From the NCBI RefSeq assembly GCF_022539315.1, contig NC_066326.1:13470601-13534600 (forward strand): 64,000 nt of DNA, given 5' to 3'. Shown here in pieces: positions 1-11,800 of the stretch. The notes under the pieces were generated by a model. That model was given only the letters and a program-made list of their open reading frames with translations. It ran no database searches and was not told where the DNA came from. Position 1 is the stretch's first letter, and each line of letters starts with the position of its first letter. This DNA comes from Serinus canaria (lineage: Eukaryota > Chordata > Aves > Passeriformes > Fringillidae). The position numbers and the translations under genes are program-made.

Positions 1-238
1 TCCATGTCAAAGCCTGTTGCATTTGAGGGAGAATTGAGAGGCCAATCCTCAGACATTTCAGAGAGGATCTACCCACAAGAAGTGGAGCTGGGCTCTTCCC
101 AGGGTGACTGTATGATACCTGGCAACGATTCAGAAGAACCTTTAACTGCACACATGTCCAGGAAAACTGCTATTTCTCAGTTTGAAGGCAAAGCCTTGGG
201 CCTGGACAAAGCCATCCTTCATAGTATCGACTGCTGTG
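1..238 (+). CDS. ACTR8: ACTR8 coding exon (partial at left edge)
   Basis: The frame is open from the first base and ends in a split codon before a GTAAG donor at 239. It encodes the ARP8 insertion region and the segment SRKTAISQFEGKALGLDKA. The methionine at position 4 is internal, not the start of the protein. The acceptor of this exon lies at or beyond the window edge. Confidence 0.92.
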
Positions 239-1505
239 GTAAGAATTACATTTGTACAAGTCTGTGAAATAGACCTCAGGGTGGCTTTATGTAACTCCTG
301 TAGTTCACCAAAGAAAGATGTGTCCCTAGGTTTTATCATCTGGAGAGTAGCTACACTGTTTCTTATGCTTGCATCTTTGTTGATGTTTCTTGAGCTATGT
401 ATCCAAGGAAGAGAAGAAGAATTTTAAAGCAAGCATGGGTTTCTATCTGGTTTGACTTGCACTAAATTAATTGTAATACAGGCCATAATAACTTTTAAAA
501 AGAGATGTATATCTGTATATTCTTTCATTCCAGCATCTGATGATACAAAAAAGAAGATGTACAGCTCCATCTTAGTAGTGGGAGGAGGCCTTATGTTTCA
601 TAAAGCTCAAGAGTTTCTTCAACACCGAATTCTCAACAAAATGCCACCTTCTTTCAGAAGAGTTGTTGAAAATGTTGAGGTCATCACAAGGCCTAAGGTA
701 ACTGTTAACTGATAGCTAAATAGATAGTAAACTATGATTGGGTGAAATCTTTGAAAGGTTAAAAGTAAAAAATTCTTTTAAAATCCCAGAGCAGTTAAAT
801 ATCTGAGATTTAAGGGAGCTTTCAGCCTATAATATAGCACTAGCTGGTTAGAGACGGGGAGTTAGTGGCATAGCAAGAGTGTGACTGGTGCAGATCACTG
901 AAGTTTATTAGTTCAAGGCCCTGTTCTTTAAAAAGCAGTTAGTACTGGCCTATGAAAGTCACCTGTCTCCTCAGCAAGAAATTGGGATTTTTTTCTTTTT
1001 TTAGTACTATACAGATAATAGAAAAATAGGCATTGAGATTAATTTTCATTTGGCATTAATCAGGCAAAATTAAAATTGTAAATATACTTCCATCTATTTC
1101 AGAGCCTCCATTACTTGAAGGCAAGTTTTTCTTGGTGTGCTTAGAAAGCATCTTGAAATAAAAAGTGACTTCTCAAAGCATCTTGAATATCAATAAATAT
1201 TTTTATCTCACTACTTTTTCCTGATAATACTGAAAAACTTTTCTTTTCCCCTACCCCACCAGATTCTAACTGGTGAGTAGTGTTGGAAAAATAGGATGCA
1301 GCTTTGAAGAATGATGCAGAATGAGAACAATGACTGTGTGCAATGTGTGTTTTGAATTTAGGATATGGATCCACGTTTAATTGCCTGGAAAGGAGGGGCA
1401 GTTCTGGCCTGTCTGGACACAACTCAGGAGCTGTGGATTTACCAGAGGGAGTGGCAGCGCTTTGGTGTCAGGATGCTACGGGAGCGAGCTGCCTTTGTGT
1501 GGTAA
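1..1505 (+). CDS. ACTR8: ACTR8 3' part (actin-related protein 8), last three coding exons
   Basis: ARP8 is a nuclear actin-fold protein. In the INO80 chromatin-remodelling complex it helps form the actin-ARP module that binds linker DNA. The three exons join in frame (1-238, 534-697, 1362-1505) and encode the C-terminal part of the actin fold. Recognisable family segments are FEGKALGLDKAILHSIDCC, ILVVGGGLMFHKAQEFLQ and the C-terminal end LRERAAFVW. The internal acidic, serine-rich stretch in the first exon matches the ARP8-specific insertion. The 5' part of the gene lies off the left edge. The reading frame is intact and I see no sign of decay. The gene is tandem with CHDH, which lies downstream on the same strand. 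The family assignment rests on remembered similarity to vertebrate ACTR8. Confidence 0.95.
534..697 (+). CDS. ACTR8: ACTR8 penultimate coding exon
   Basis: A pyrimidine-rich acceptor ending in CAG at 531-533 precedes the exon, and a GTAAC donor follows it. The product contains the actin-fold glycine-rich segment SSILVVGGGLMFHKAQEF and ends at ITRPK. It joins the preceding exon through a split alanine codon and the next exon in phase 0. Confidence 0.95.
1362..1505 (+). CDS. ACTR8: ACTR8 last coding exon with stop
   Basis: The acceptor TTTAG ends at 1361 and the TAA stop is at 1503-1505. The 47 codons begin DMDPRLIAWKGGAVLACLD and end RERAAFVW, the expected ARP8 C-terminus. Confidence 0.95.
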   Translation, partial: DMDPRLIAWKGGAVLACLDTTQELWIYQREWQRFGVRMLRERAAFVW

Positions 1506-2040
1506 TGGAGGTGCTTACAGAGGAACCTGCAGCAACTTCACTGAAGCTTCCTTTCCCCAAATGCCCTCTTTTCCCAGTGCACATGAATTGATTTTCTGCT
1601 GATACAGATTTTTTGTATTTTGTTAATGTTAACATCAACTGCGATTTTTCTGGACGTGTTGTAAAAAACCAAAAGACTTACTGAATTCATTTGACTTCAG
1701 CTACCCTTTGTCTTTTAAATTGTATGCATTGAATTCTGCATACAGAGTACCACTGTCATCTCCAGAGTAACTATATTTATATTATACAGGTAATGTATAT
1801 TTAAATTACACAATGTAGGAACTTATGTGAGAGATGTGAAGCCAAGATTCATTCCAGAAACAACAGTTGAAGAGTGCAGCTGTGGGTTTAATGTAATATT
1901 CTGATTGCTACTCTAATGTTACCAGGACATGAAGTCATTATTTAAGTCATCATTAGGGTAAAAGTGAAATGAAGAACTAAAACTACAGTCACTGTTTGTA
2001 TTTTACTTATGTAATAAATTATTTTATTCAGTGGAAAGAC
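1506..2040 (+). other. ACTR8: ACTR8 3' UTR
   Basis: This non-coding stretch follows the ACTR8 stop. An AATAAA hexamer at 2013-2018 is the first good poly(A) signal. Further AATAAA copies at about 2146 and 2369 could serve longer transcripts. Confidence 0.6.
2013..2018 (+). terminator. ACTR8: Candidate ACTR8 poly(A) signal AATAAA
   Basis: This is a canonical hexamer about 510 bases after the stop, in an AT-rich context. The real cleavage site needs transcript ends. Confidence 0.5.
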
Positions 2041-4450
2041 AAGGAATTTGCAAGTGGAATATTTTTTTCTTGCCCTGTACTTATCAAAATCTCTTAGTTT
2101 TTCATTATCCTATTGTAGAGTCCACTTTTGTCCTTATTTTACAAAAATAAATATAATACACCCAAAAGACCTAGCTGCAATTTTATACAGCCAGCACATC
2201 TTCCAGTTCAATCCACCTGAGGGCAGTGAGGCTGCACTCCTCAACCACCCTGCAACACCAACCAAACCTGCTTTGGTTGGGCAGCTGCCTTTAAAACCAC
2301 AGGACTGGTTTGAACTGAAATACTGAAGCTGAAGCTTCCTGAACAAACTCGAGAGCATTCCTATTGCAATAAAACCTAAAAGGCAGTCTCTTTTTTATGA
2401 CCTTATCTGAAAGGATGCTTGCAGCAAAACTACAGAATACAAAACTCAAGAAGGTGAGAACTCCTACCTCTGTCTGAGATGGCACAAGCTGGCCCAGCAA
2501 TGAGACACAGTCACAAGTAGAGCAGCAAGGAGAAATCAGTCACATCCTCCAACTGAATTGATTGTGAGGAGCTCTAAAAGAGAAAAACATCACTTTGAAA
2601 CAAGTCTCTAAAAGCTATCATCAGTTATCACAATAATACTTACCAATATATTATATGTATGCATTTGTTTATGTGTATATTAATAGGATTTAGAGAAAAT
2701 GCACATGGAATTATCATTTCCAATGTCCATGCACAGAAAATGTGCTAAAAAGCAATGGAAAATGATTCATCATCGATGCTGGAATTGATTACATTACTTA
2801 ATTTACTTAATTTTCTTCCTTACTTGGAAAGAAGCAAGGCATATCAGTCAGAGTCTGCTCCCTGCCAGTTCCTCCCATGTCACTGGAATGTACCTCCCCC
2901 TGCAGCCTGAGGTCTCATCAGTCATCATCTCCTCTCCTCTCTTCCTTTTTGAGTTTTACCCCAAGTAAGAGCTATAAAATAATGAATTCCTGAAGAGCAG
3001 CATAACTCTAATAAGCATAAAACTTGAGGAAGGTGAAAGGCAAAATTTGACAATGCCAGTATATAGAAAGTCACCTAAGATCAAAATCATCTGCATCTTG
3101 ACAGGATTTTAACATTCAAGCATCTATATAGCCAAAACATTCATTTTTCCCAGAGTTTTGCAGACATCCAGAGGAAAATCCACTGAATGTACCTGATAAA
3201 TGTTGCAACAAGAAACAATGAGAAGTTTCAGCTTAGTTTGCAATGAATACTGACTTGAGAATGATACATATTCAAGTATCCATGCATTAAAAAACCAGCA
3301 AATTCACCTGCACAGGATTCTCAAAATTTCTGTTTAAAGGCCATGCGAATGATTCAGTTGGTAACAGAGGGATGAGATATCATCACCAATTTCCAGTCTG
3401 CAAACCTGTGAAATACTGGACACATGTAGGAGCCCTTACAATGAGGTGGAAACTCCTCTATTTTTTCACATTCCAAACAATGAACTTAGAATTTTGTGCT
3501 CTGCAGCTACCCCTATTTAACTGCTGAAATGGCTCTGTTACTTCATGAAACTCCTATACTCTTACACATATTTAGTGCATGTTTTCTATAGACTTTATTT
3601 GCTTACAAAATAACAGCATTGAAAGTGTACAAAATTTTTTCAACACTGCAAGCACACATCAGGTTTCAAGAAATCTTAATCACTGCAAATATTAAAGACC
3701 ACTTCCATCAAGTACACATTTACTCATAGTTCCACAGGGAACAATTACTCTTTTCCAGTAATGAATAATTATTCAGAGGTTTGGAATGTGGTGCTTGAGT
3801 GTGAATAACCAATCACCCGGAGACTGTCCATTTTCTACTTATCTGATTAGAAACAAAAACATTAACAAGTAATTAAGCTGGAAAATTATTAATGGTTCAA
3901 TACATTCTGAGAAGAGTGGTAAGGAAGGACATGGAAAAAACCCAGCATCTACAAGCAGCATCAGAGATATTGCAGCAGAGACCGTTGTCCTCAGACGATG
4001 TCAGGAAAAAGTACAAGATGTCACAATCTTGGTTTTTCTTCATTTTATCAGCTTTGTTTTGCCATGAGTATTTGAAAGGCTAAACAAGACTCCCAAGATA
4101 CCCCTCCCAGAGTGGCACTGCCTTTTCACACAATACCAATCCCTGGCCATTTCTCGGGGAATTTTGGCATACTCCCATTACCAGCACGTTTTAATGCAGT
4201 TCAGTCTACAACAAGCACGCACTACATTAGTATGTACTGGAGATATTCAGAAGACAAAGCCAATGGAAAAGTAACTTATCTGAGTTACATTGTGGAATTA
4301 TTAGTTCTGCTGCCTACCCATCGGGAAACTGCTCAGAATTATGATTGAACACACACTTTTCAGTAATACAGCCAAACCCGAGCGTCGTCACTGCTGAGCT
4401 AACGAATCAAGTCAACACAGGCAGGCCCGGCGGGACAGCGCCTTTGCTGC
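2041..4450. other. Intergenic stretch without a recognisable gene
   Basis: The sequence is AT-rich with only short, unrelated open frames on either strand. In mammals IL17RB lies here, pointing toward ACTR8. I see no exon of an interleukin-17 receptor, no SEFIR-like frame and no signal-peptide exon on the minus strand. No repeat family is obvious to me. Confidence 0.6.
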
Positions 4451-4493
4451 TCTCACTTCAGACCAAGGCTTTCTCCTGGCAGCACGCATTGAG

Positions 4494-4545
4494 CAGGTAA
4501 GGATCGCGATTAAAGGCATTGCCCAGGTAAGGATCGCGATTAAAG
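4494..4545. repeat. 30-bp-period direct repeat with ATCGCGAT palindromes
   Basis: A 22-base segment occurs twice, at 4494-4515 and 4524-4545, with no mismatch and an 8-base spacer. Each copy contains the 8-bp palindrome ATCGCGAT (4503-4510 and 4533-4540) and a CAGGTAAG string that looks like a splice donor. The repeat sits just upstream of the CpG island. Confidence 0.85.
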
Positions 4546-4883
4546 CCCTCAGCTGCAAGTTGCAGCTCAACTTTCAGAGGCTTCCTTCGAGCACTGTGCC
4601 CAGCGCTCAATCATACGGAGATGCCTGCCGTCTGCGGCGGGACGGAGAGAGACACGGGCGCGGAGCGGGGACACCTGGGGTTTCATCCCAGCCGCCTTGC
4701 GGCTCTCACTGCTCCCACTGAAGTAGTTTTTGCAGCCAAGGGTGGGAAAAACGTTTTTTCCGCCCCGCCCCATGAGAGGGTGAAAAACTTGGAGCGCTCC
4801 GGGAAGGAGCGGAGTGGGGTCGCCTCAGCGCGGGGCTGGGTCTGCCCCGTGCCCCGGAGCTCCGCGGGGGCGCTGGCAGCGCT

Positions 4884-5123
4884 GTCCCGGTGGCACTGGC
4901 GGAGCTGGCAGCCCTGTCCCGGTGGAACCTGGCGGAGCTGGCAGCCCTGTCCCGGTGGAACCTGGCGGAGCTGTCCCGGTGGCACTGGCGGAGCTGGCAG
5001 CCCTGTCCCGGGGGAACCTGGCGGAGCTGTCCCGGTGGCACTGGCGGACCTGGCGGAGCTGTCCCGGGGGAACCTGGCGGAGCTGTCCCGGTGGCACTGG
5101 CGGAGCTGGCAGCCCTGTCCCGG
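4884..5123. repeat. GC-rich minisatellite, 24- and 33-nt units
   Basis: The heptamer GTCCCGG recurs nine times. Units are either 24 nt, or 33 nt when a 9-nt block (GGCAGCCCT) is added. Because both lengths are multiples of three and the units lack stop codons, long open frames of proline, glycine, tryptophan and serine run through the array on both strands. They are best explained as a by-product of the repeat. Confidence 0.85.
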
Positions 5124-5559
5124 CGGGGCAGCGCAGCCGCCCGGGGACGCTGCCGGGATGGACGAGGCCGAGGACTTCGCCCGCTGCCCCTCTGGGCGCT
5201 TTCCGCCCTGGCCAAGCCGCTCTTGCCCAGCCCGCACAGCGGCCAAAGGGGGCATTCCGGAGGGAAGTCCCAGCCGCGCTCCTGCCCTGCCTCCCCGCGG
5301 ACTCTCCCGTCGGGGCCCCCTCGCTCCAGGGACCACCCCGCGCTCCGCCCGCCGGGCTGGGCTGGGCTGCCCGGGGTCGGCGGCAGCCCCCACACACGAG
5401 CGGCCTCCCCGGCCTGGGCTGGGACAGACGCGGCCTGTGGGTGCCCCGTGCTGCGGACGGGACCGGGACAGACCCATCTCCCTCCTGCTCGGGCCGCTGG
5501 GCGGGAGCGGCCGCGGTCCCGGTTCGGGAGCCCCCAGAGAGGGGTGGCGGGCAGCCCGG

Positions 5560-5607
5560 ACCCGCCGGAGCTCACAGACGCTTGTGCACAGAGGAGGAAG
5601 CGGAGAG
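5560..5607 (+). other. CHDH: Probable untranslated first exon of CHDH (3' end)
   Basis: At the edge of the CpG island the sequence GCGGAGAG is followed by GTAAGTAA, a near-perfect splice donor at 5608. Joining it to the acceptor at 8098-8099 gives a leader that ends 53 bases before the CHDH start codon. The transcription start is not determined, so the left boundary given here is arbitrary. Confidence 0.45.
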
Positions 5608-8099
5608 GTAAGTAATGTTTTTGAAAGTGAATGAACTTTCTCCCTTAGCAGGAATGAAGGGAAAGTTAGTCCGAAACATTCTGCGGCAGATACATTTGAA
5701 CCTGTTACACAGCCTGCAGCAGGGAAAAACAAAACAAAAAGCAAGATCTGCTTTAGCCTGAGGAGCTCTTCCTCCTGCCCTTTACACAGTCAGGCCTGAC
5801 AGCATTCATGAAGGGATAACGTCCTGACAATGCCCCATTGTTCCACTACATTATGTGTTGTCTGGGCTGTAAACATCTCTGGGAGAGGGTCATGATTTCC
5901 ATCTGCAGGGAGAATATTCTTATTTCTCCTCTGTCAACAGAACAGGGAGTAAGTGTTTCAGGCACTCTCCTTTTTGTTTCAGGATCAGTTTAGAAGAAAC
6001 GGGGTAGGATAGTGCTCATGCAGAGGGACCACCGAAAGAAGAGAGTGGATGTGAATCAATATGGCAAAAAGAATTGTGCATTGAAACTAGTCTTTTACTC
6101 CATTGAAACTAGTGTTTTAATCCATTCCATCAAAACATGTGTGCTAGATTTATATTAAATCAGACTGACTTAATTTTTGACCTCTGCACTTCAGAACTCA
6201 AAAGCACCAAGGTTTGTGAATCATCTACACACTGACTGCCAAAGTCACTTGACTGTTATGGCCAGGACACTGCTGACTGACTTCACTCCCAGCTCTCTTT
6301 ACAAGACAAAAATTCCCTCAGGTGTTATTCTACCAGTCCTGTTCTGTTTGAAGTGAAACAACAACAAAATGCAAAGAAAACCACTGCAACATTTAGAAGA
6401 GCTGGCCACAAGACTATAGTTCCCTACTGGGACAGGGTATCTTTCCCAGATTACCAGGGCCCAGGCCCATATTCATCAACCCCCTCACCAATTTGGTGCT
6501 CCTGGATCAATAAAGTCCTGAACTGGTGGCTCACCAGTTCTGCAGGTTAAGCACAGATATTGCAAAACCATAACCCTCTTCCTCACAACCAAAACAAGTA
6601 AAACCTTCCCTACCTTTGCATCCTCTGCTGCATCACAATAAGCTGATAAACCTTTTTCTTCAAGAAAGAATCCTTTAATAGACTTCACCTGCAAAAAAAA
6701 AAAAAAAAACCTGACATGTCCCCATCTTCAGCTGGAAGCAATCTCAAGTTATCCATGTGAGGAGAATCAGCTGTGTGAACTTTAGGCTCAGCGATATCCC
6801 CAGCAACTTTTTTTTTTTTTTTTTTTTTTTTGCTTTGGAGAACAAACTGTTATCCATGGTTAGTTGTTCATTCAGAAATTTTGGGGTTTGTACAGCCCCA
6901 AACAAGTTTATTACAAGTTTTCCTAAGAGAAGTCAGAGTTATGCTCCTTCCAATCTGTTTCCCAAAAGTAAAGGAGCATACTTTTGCAAATAAGTGTGTA
7001 TAAAACTGTAATTGTATGTGGAAAATTTTTAACATTTAGCAGTAATTCACACCTAATTTTGTTACAGAAGATTCAAAATATTTCAGGACAATTCCTGCTT
7101 ATCTCTCTCAGCTGGGCAGTGCTGGAAGAGATAAGTGCAATGGACTCTGGATAAGCTGCTGTCTCTAGAATCCAGGACAACAGCTTAAACAGAAGTCATG
7201 GGCCAGGGAGAAATGTTATTTACAGTCCAAGAACACCCCTAACACTTCACTAATTGTTTAGACCAAAAGAAATGGTTTCAGGAGGAAGGAGCAGGAGAAA
7301 CCCTTCAGGCTGGCCAGCAGGATCAGTACCTGTGACACACAGAAAATCTGGCACTGAGTCCCTGTGCGCAAACCAGTGCAACACAGAGTTAACCTGTGGT
7401 ACTTCCAAGGCTCACAGGCTTCTCTGAAAGTAAAACACTTGCCATTCTTACTCAGCCTGAGGAGCTGGTGGCATTAGACTATAACTGTACTCAGAGTACT
7501 CTTGCAGGATCTGGGTTTAGTAGCAAGGTAGAAAGGCACAGATGAAGAGATTTTGCCTTTCCCTGTGTTAGAAGACACCTGCAAATCCAGCAGTTTTCAC
7601 CTTAGGGATAGCTGGAGATTAGTTTTTTACATGTTTGTTTTGTGGAGACACTCTCTGGCAGAGTGTGCAGTGAACACACTCACAATTTCCAATGTGAATT
7701 GCCTTGTGTGATACCACTGTCACAGACTCACAGGGAAGTTTTTGAAATTGTTGTTGTTCTTAAATTCTTGCCTATTAGGGGTGGATAGAGAGAGACTGCA
7801 AGAAATGCAAAAGTTTCTACCTCTTCTGGGTTTGCAACTACTTGAAAATTTTCATCTGTCTCAGGAACCAGAAGCAAATCAAAATCAGACTGCATATAAT
7901 ATAGGATAGTACATTTGAGTGCTGTGTAAACTGCACTAAAAGAATAATTAGACAGTAAATGTTTACCTGTTTATTGCCATTGTTGTTAACTTTTTGGGTA
8001 GTGCAGATGGGTAAAGTATACCACTGTCACCTGAAAATGACTGACATTTTAGGGTAGTAATGCTTACATTTTAATTAGTATCTTTGGGTTTTTTCCTAG
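5608..8099 (+). other. CHDH: CHDH first intron (non-coding)
   Basis: No gene is visible on either strand. The intron carries a 17-base poly(A) run near 6690 and a poly(T) run of more than 20 bases near 6808. The rest is unremarkable unique-looking DNA. Confidence 0.5.
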
Positions 8100-8897
8100 G
8101 GTAAAGCACTGGATTTTTGTCAGAAATTCTGCACGAGTGACCATCAGTAAAGATGTCATATTTAATGAAAGGATTTAAACGTCACAGTGCTGTGATGTGC
8201 AAAGTAGCAGGAAGCCTGTTTAGAGCACACACGTTAAAGAATACATTCGGCATCAATGGACAATTCACAATTTCACGGGCATCATCCCAGCTGAGCTCTG
8301 CAAAGACAAACTCTTATCATTACATCGTTGTGGGGGCTGGATCAGCGGGCTGTGTGCTGGCCAACAGGCTGACAGAAGACCCGCACAGCACCGTGCTGCT
8401 TTTGGAAGCGGGCCCTAAGGACACCCTGCTGGGCAGCACCAGGCTGATGTGGAAGATCCACATGCCTGCTGCCCTGACGTACAACCTCTGCGATGAGAAG
8501 TACAACTGGCACTACCACACCACCCCGCAGCGGCACATGGACGGCCGGGTGATGTACTGGCCCCGGGGCCGGGTGTGGGGCGGCTCCTCCTCCCTCAATG
8601 CCATGGTTTACATCCGCGGGCACGCCGAGGATTACAACCGCTGGAGCAGGGAGGGGGCTCTGGGCTGGGACTACGAGCACTGCCTGCCCTACTTCAAGAA
8701 GGCCCAGACGCACGAGCTGGGGCCGGATCAGTACCGAGGTGGGAATGGCCCCCTGCACGTGTCGAGAGGGAAAACGAACCATCCTCTCCATCAGGCCTTC
8801 CTGCAGGCTGCCCAGCAAGCCGGGTATCCCTTCACGGATGACATGAATGGCTACCAGCAGGAAGGCTTCGGCTGGATGGACATGACTATACACCAAG
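8100..8897 (+). CDS. CHDH: CHDH exon with start codon (CDS 8153-8897)
   Basis: The acceptor TTTTTTCCTAG ends at 8099, then 53 bases of leader precede the ATG at 8153. The exon encodes the targeting peptide, the Rossmann FAD motif and GMC signature 1. The donor GTAAAC is at 8898. Reading past the donor leaves the family sequence at once, and an in-frame stop follows at about 8996. Confidence 0.95.
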
Positions 8898-11800
8898 GTA
8901 AACCAGAAAGGGCTCCTCGAGTAATTCCTATTTCTGACCCAGAAATAATGCTGAAATACGGACATGTAATCTGCACTGAATGCCATTTGAGTGTTTAGGT
9001 TACTGCCCAGCTATGGCACTCTGTATTTACACCCTGTTCATCTCTCAGCAGCTTGCTACCAATGTGCTGGGTACTTCACTACAAGTTGCATTGGTAGAAA
9101 AGTCCTGATTCAGTTAAATTATGTCATTGTGTAATTTGTTATGTTAAAATAATTTCTTTAATTGTTATATCAAATCACATTTGCTTTGAACTCTATAAAC
9201 TCTACGAAGACTTTCCCTCTGTAGGCATCCTGGTGGTTATTGGCCAAAATCTGAAGCATACTGAGCATGACTGTTTTGATGTTTAATGTAAATATACATT
9301 GTAGGTCAAAGATGGAGCACAGCTAGTGCTTATCTTCGCCCAGCCATATCACGCCCAAATTTCTCAGTTGCAGAGAAGACACTTGTAACAAAAATCTTGT
9401 TCCAAGGAACAAAATGCATTGGTATTGAGTATGTGAAAAATGGGCAAAAGAAAAAGGTAAGAGATTTTCGATTTTCAGTATGAGAGGTATGAATCAAAGC
9501 TAAATTATATCTTTTTTTTAAAAAGTCTATGAAAAATGGCACTTTACTGTACAAGATGTTTTCTTTTCCAGAGGTTATATTGTTTCTTACAATACATGAT
9601 TCCTTGTCAGTTATTTTACAGTAAATTATATATTCCAGTTGTATTGTTTTAGAGATTAACTTCATCATTACATTTCCATCTGCCAGTGCTGAGGGGACAA
9701 GCCATAACTTGATGTTCCACAGAGTGTTGTGTAAGACTGGTCCCTATGGTGCAACCATGCCCTGTCCCAGCACATTGACCAGAGTGCTGCAAGGGGGATG
9801 TTTCTGAAAAACAATTCTGGCAGGGCAAAATCTGTAAAAGCCAGATACTGAAATCTGAATTGCTCGAGGGACAGATGGCAAATCTTGCCTTATGGTTGGC
9901 TGTGGAATGAATATTTCTCACTTTCAGTCCAACTCCCACTGAAAATGTGATTGTGTGGAAGAAAGCTTGAATTGCTATTACAAAACTCTGGATAATGGGT
10001 TCATTTTATGCCTCTTTCCATCCATTGACCTCTGTAAGACCCAAACCATCCTCACTTCCCTTAACAGCTGATAATGGATCAGTCTGTAACCAGGATATTG
10101 CCTAAAAGGGGTTTGAATGCTAATAACCCAACGTCTTTGGTCACAAAGGACTATAAAACAATCACAAAGTGTAATAATAATATCCTAAAGAGACCTGAGT
10201 ACAGGTCTTGGTGGTTTGAGTTCAGCAACCCTTATAAAACTCAGCAGACAAGTTCTGTGACTGAGCACCTGCCAGAAGGTAAAAAGCAATATAAATAATC
10301 TGTTCTTTGATTTTCTAAAGCACAGATCAAATCTGCTTTCTAAGTGGATTGCAAATAATTTTACCAATATGAAACAACAGTTGCAGAACTTTTAACTGAT
10401 TTCATAAGCTATTACATTTCTGTGTTAATGGTACCTCTAATTGCTGTTCTTGTGCCATTATCAAATTCAATTTTGTTGAAGAAATTCTTGAAAACCCAGT
10501 TACACACGATCAAAGACTTTCTGAGTACTGGACCATTTAATTGCAAAATTCTTCAATTGCTATGAATTTTCATACATACTAATATATGCATGAATTCTGC
10601 ATAGTGAATAATATGTTTATATCATGTATGGTACAAAATACACCTTCAAAGTATTTCCCTTCCTTCTTTCCCCCTCCCCTCCCTCCCCCAGCATCAAAAC
10701 TGCAGGATTAGTATCTGCTTTTACTTTCTGGAAAATTTTATACGTCTGGATGGAAGAACTAATAATTTTATTGCATTATGACCATCAAGATGAAGCAATT
10801 GACTAAAGTGTTTTTGTTTTTACAGTCTATTTTAGATATAATCTCTTTTACATCAGTCATCAGCAAAATGAAAAGATCATCAAACCTGATTCAAAAGTTA
10901 TTCAGAATGTATTCACCAGCCAATGACTTGTTATTTGTCTAACACTGAAGTCCTAGAGATCTCCCAGGACTCCAGTAAAAGTAGGAAAGGTAGACTGAAC
11001 ATTCCTGGAGTTTTTAAGTTCAGAATCAAGTAGAAAAGTATATTTATACTTCATCTTTCATATAAAGGATGAAAATGTTTTGATGTATTATAGACTAACT
11101 CAAACAAAAGTGTATCAGGATGTTAGTGAGAGATTATGAAAAGCTTTGTGTGGGCTAGGAATATCTGCATTTCTGACTTTGCAGGGGGTTTAGACTGAGC
11201 AAGCATCATTTGAATGCTGCTCTGAACAAACTGGTACCAGTTCTGTGTGTTCCATTGAACATGTAAATAAGTTAAGTTTGTATAACATGCAAAATACAGC
11301 TCTAAGTATTGATTCACCAGGCTCTGATATGGTGTTTATTAGTCTCACCATGCTACTGATTGCCCAGACCAAATAAAAGGTGATAGCACTGGCCATCTGT
11401 TGGCCATACTGGATAAACAGTGTGAAAATGCTTTTTATTATTATTACACTTGGATGTTACTGTAGCAACATTTTGCCATCTTTCTCTGTAGCTGAGGTGT
11501 CGTTCAAAAAGGACAGGGTTCCCAGTTAATGTGCATTCCATGTTAATCTGTTAAAAGTTCAGGTCAAAGGCAGAGGAATAATTTAGCAGCCTGTGTCATG
11601 ACCAGCTCAGGGCTCAGACCAAACCATTTGATGAAAAGACTGACAGCAAAACAAAATTCAGTCCATGGTGGGGGGTGCTTTTGAGGACTACCATGAGCTA
11701 AGAAATCAAACCTTAGCCTTGATTGAATTAAAAAAGAAAAAAAAAAAGCTCTGAAGAACTTTTGAGCTACCATGTCTGTGAATTCCAAACCTTCCTTAGG

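Larger units (their letters stand above)
4600..5620 (+). promoter_or_regulatory. CHDH: CpG island, probable CHDH promoter
   Basis: This is about 1 kb of very GC- and CpG-rich DNA in an otherwise AT-rich window, about 2.5 kb upstream of the first CHDH coding exon. It contains Sp1-like GGGCGG boxes and ends with a strong donor at 5608. In mammals the matching island is shared by divergent CHDH and IL17RB. Here only CHDH is visible, so the minus-strand activity of the island is unknown. Confidence 0.7.

Noticed and set aside
142..339. Minus-strand open frame opposite ACTR8
   Set aside because: It is a shadow of the ACTR8 exon; it shows no family resemblance.
2134..2500. Minus-strand frames considered as possible IL17RB exons
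   Set aside because: Neither shows SEFIR-domain or receptor motifs, and the splice sites do not join them into a longer frame.
4621..5744. Open frames of 190-353 codons on both strands in the GC-rich region
   Set aside because: They run through a minisatellite whose units are multiples of three and lack stops. The translated sequence is repetitive, no domain is recognisable and several frames are open at once. A CpG-island artefact is the simpler explanation.
6690..6832. Poly(A) run and poly(T) run as possible ends of a retroposed gene copy
   Set aside because: The DNA between and beside them has no intact or decayed coding frame and no visible target-site duplication.
8342..8986. 214-codon minus-strand frame opposite the first CHDH coding exon
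   Set aside because: It is the antisense shadow of a GC-rich coding exon and has no recognisable product.
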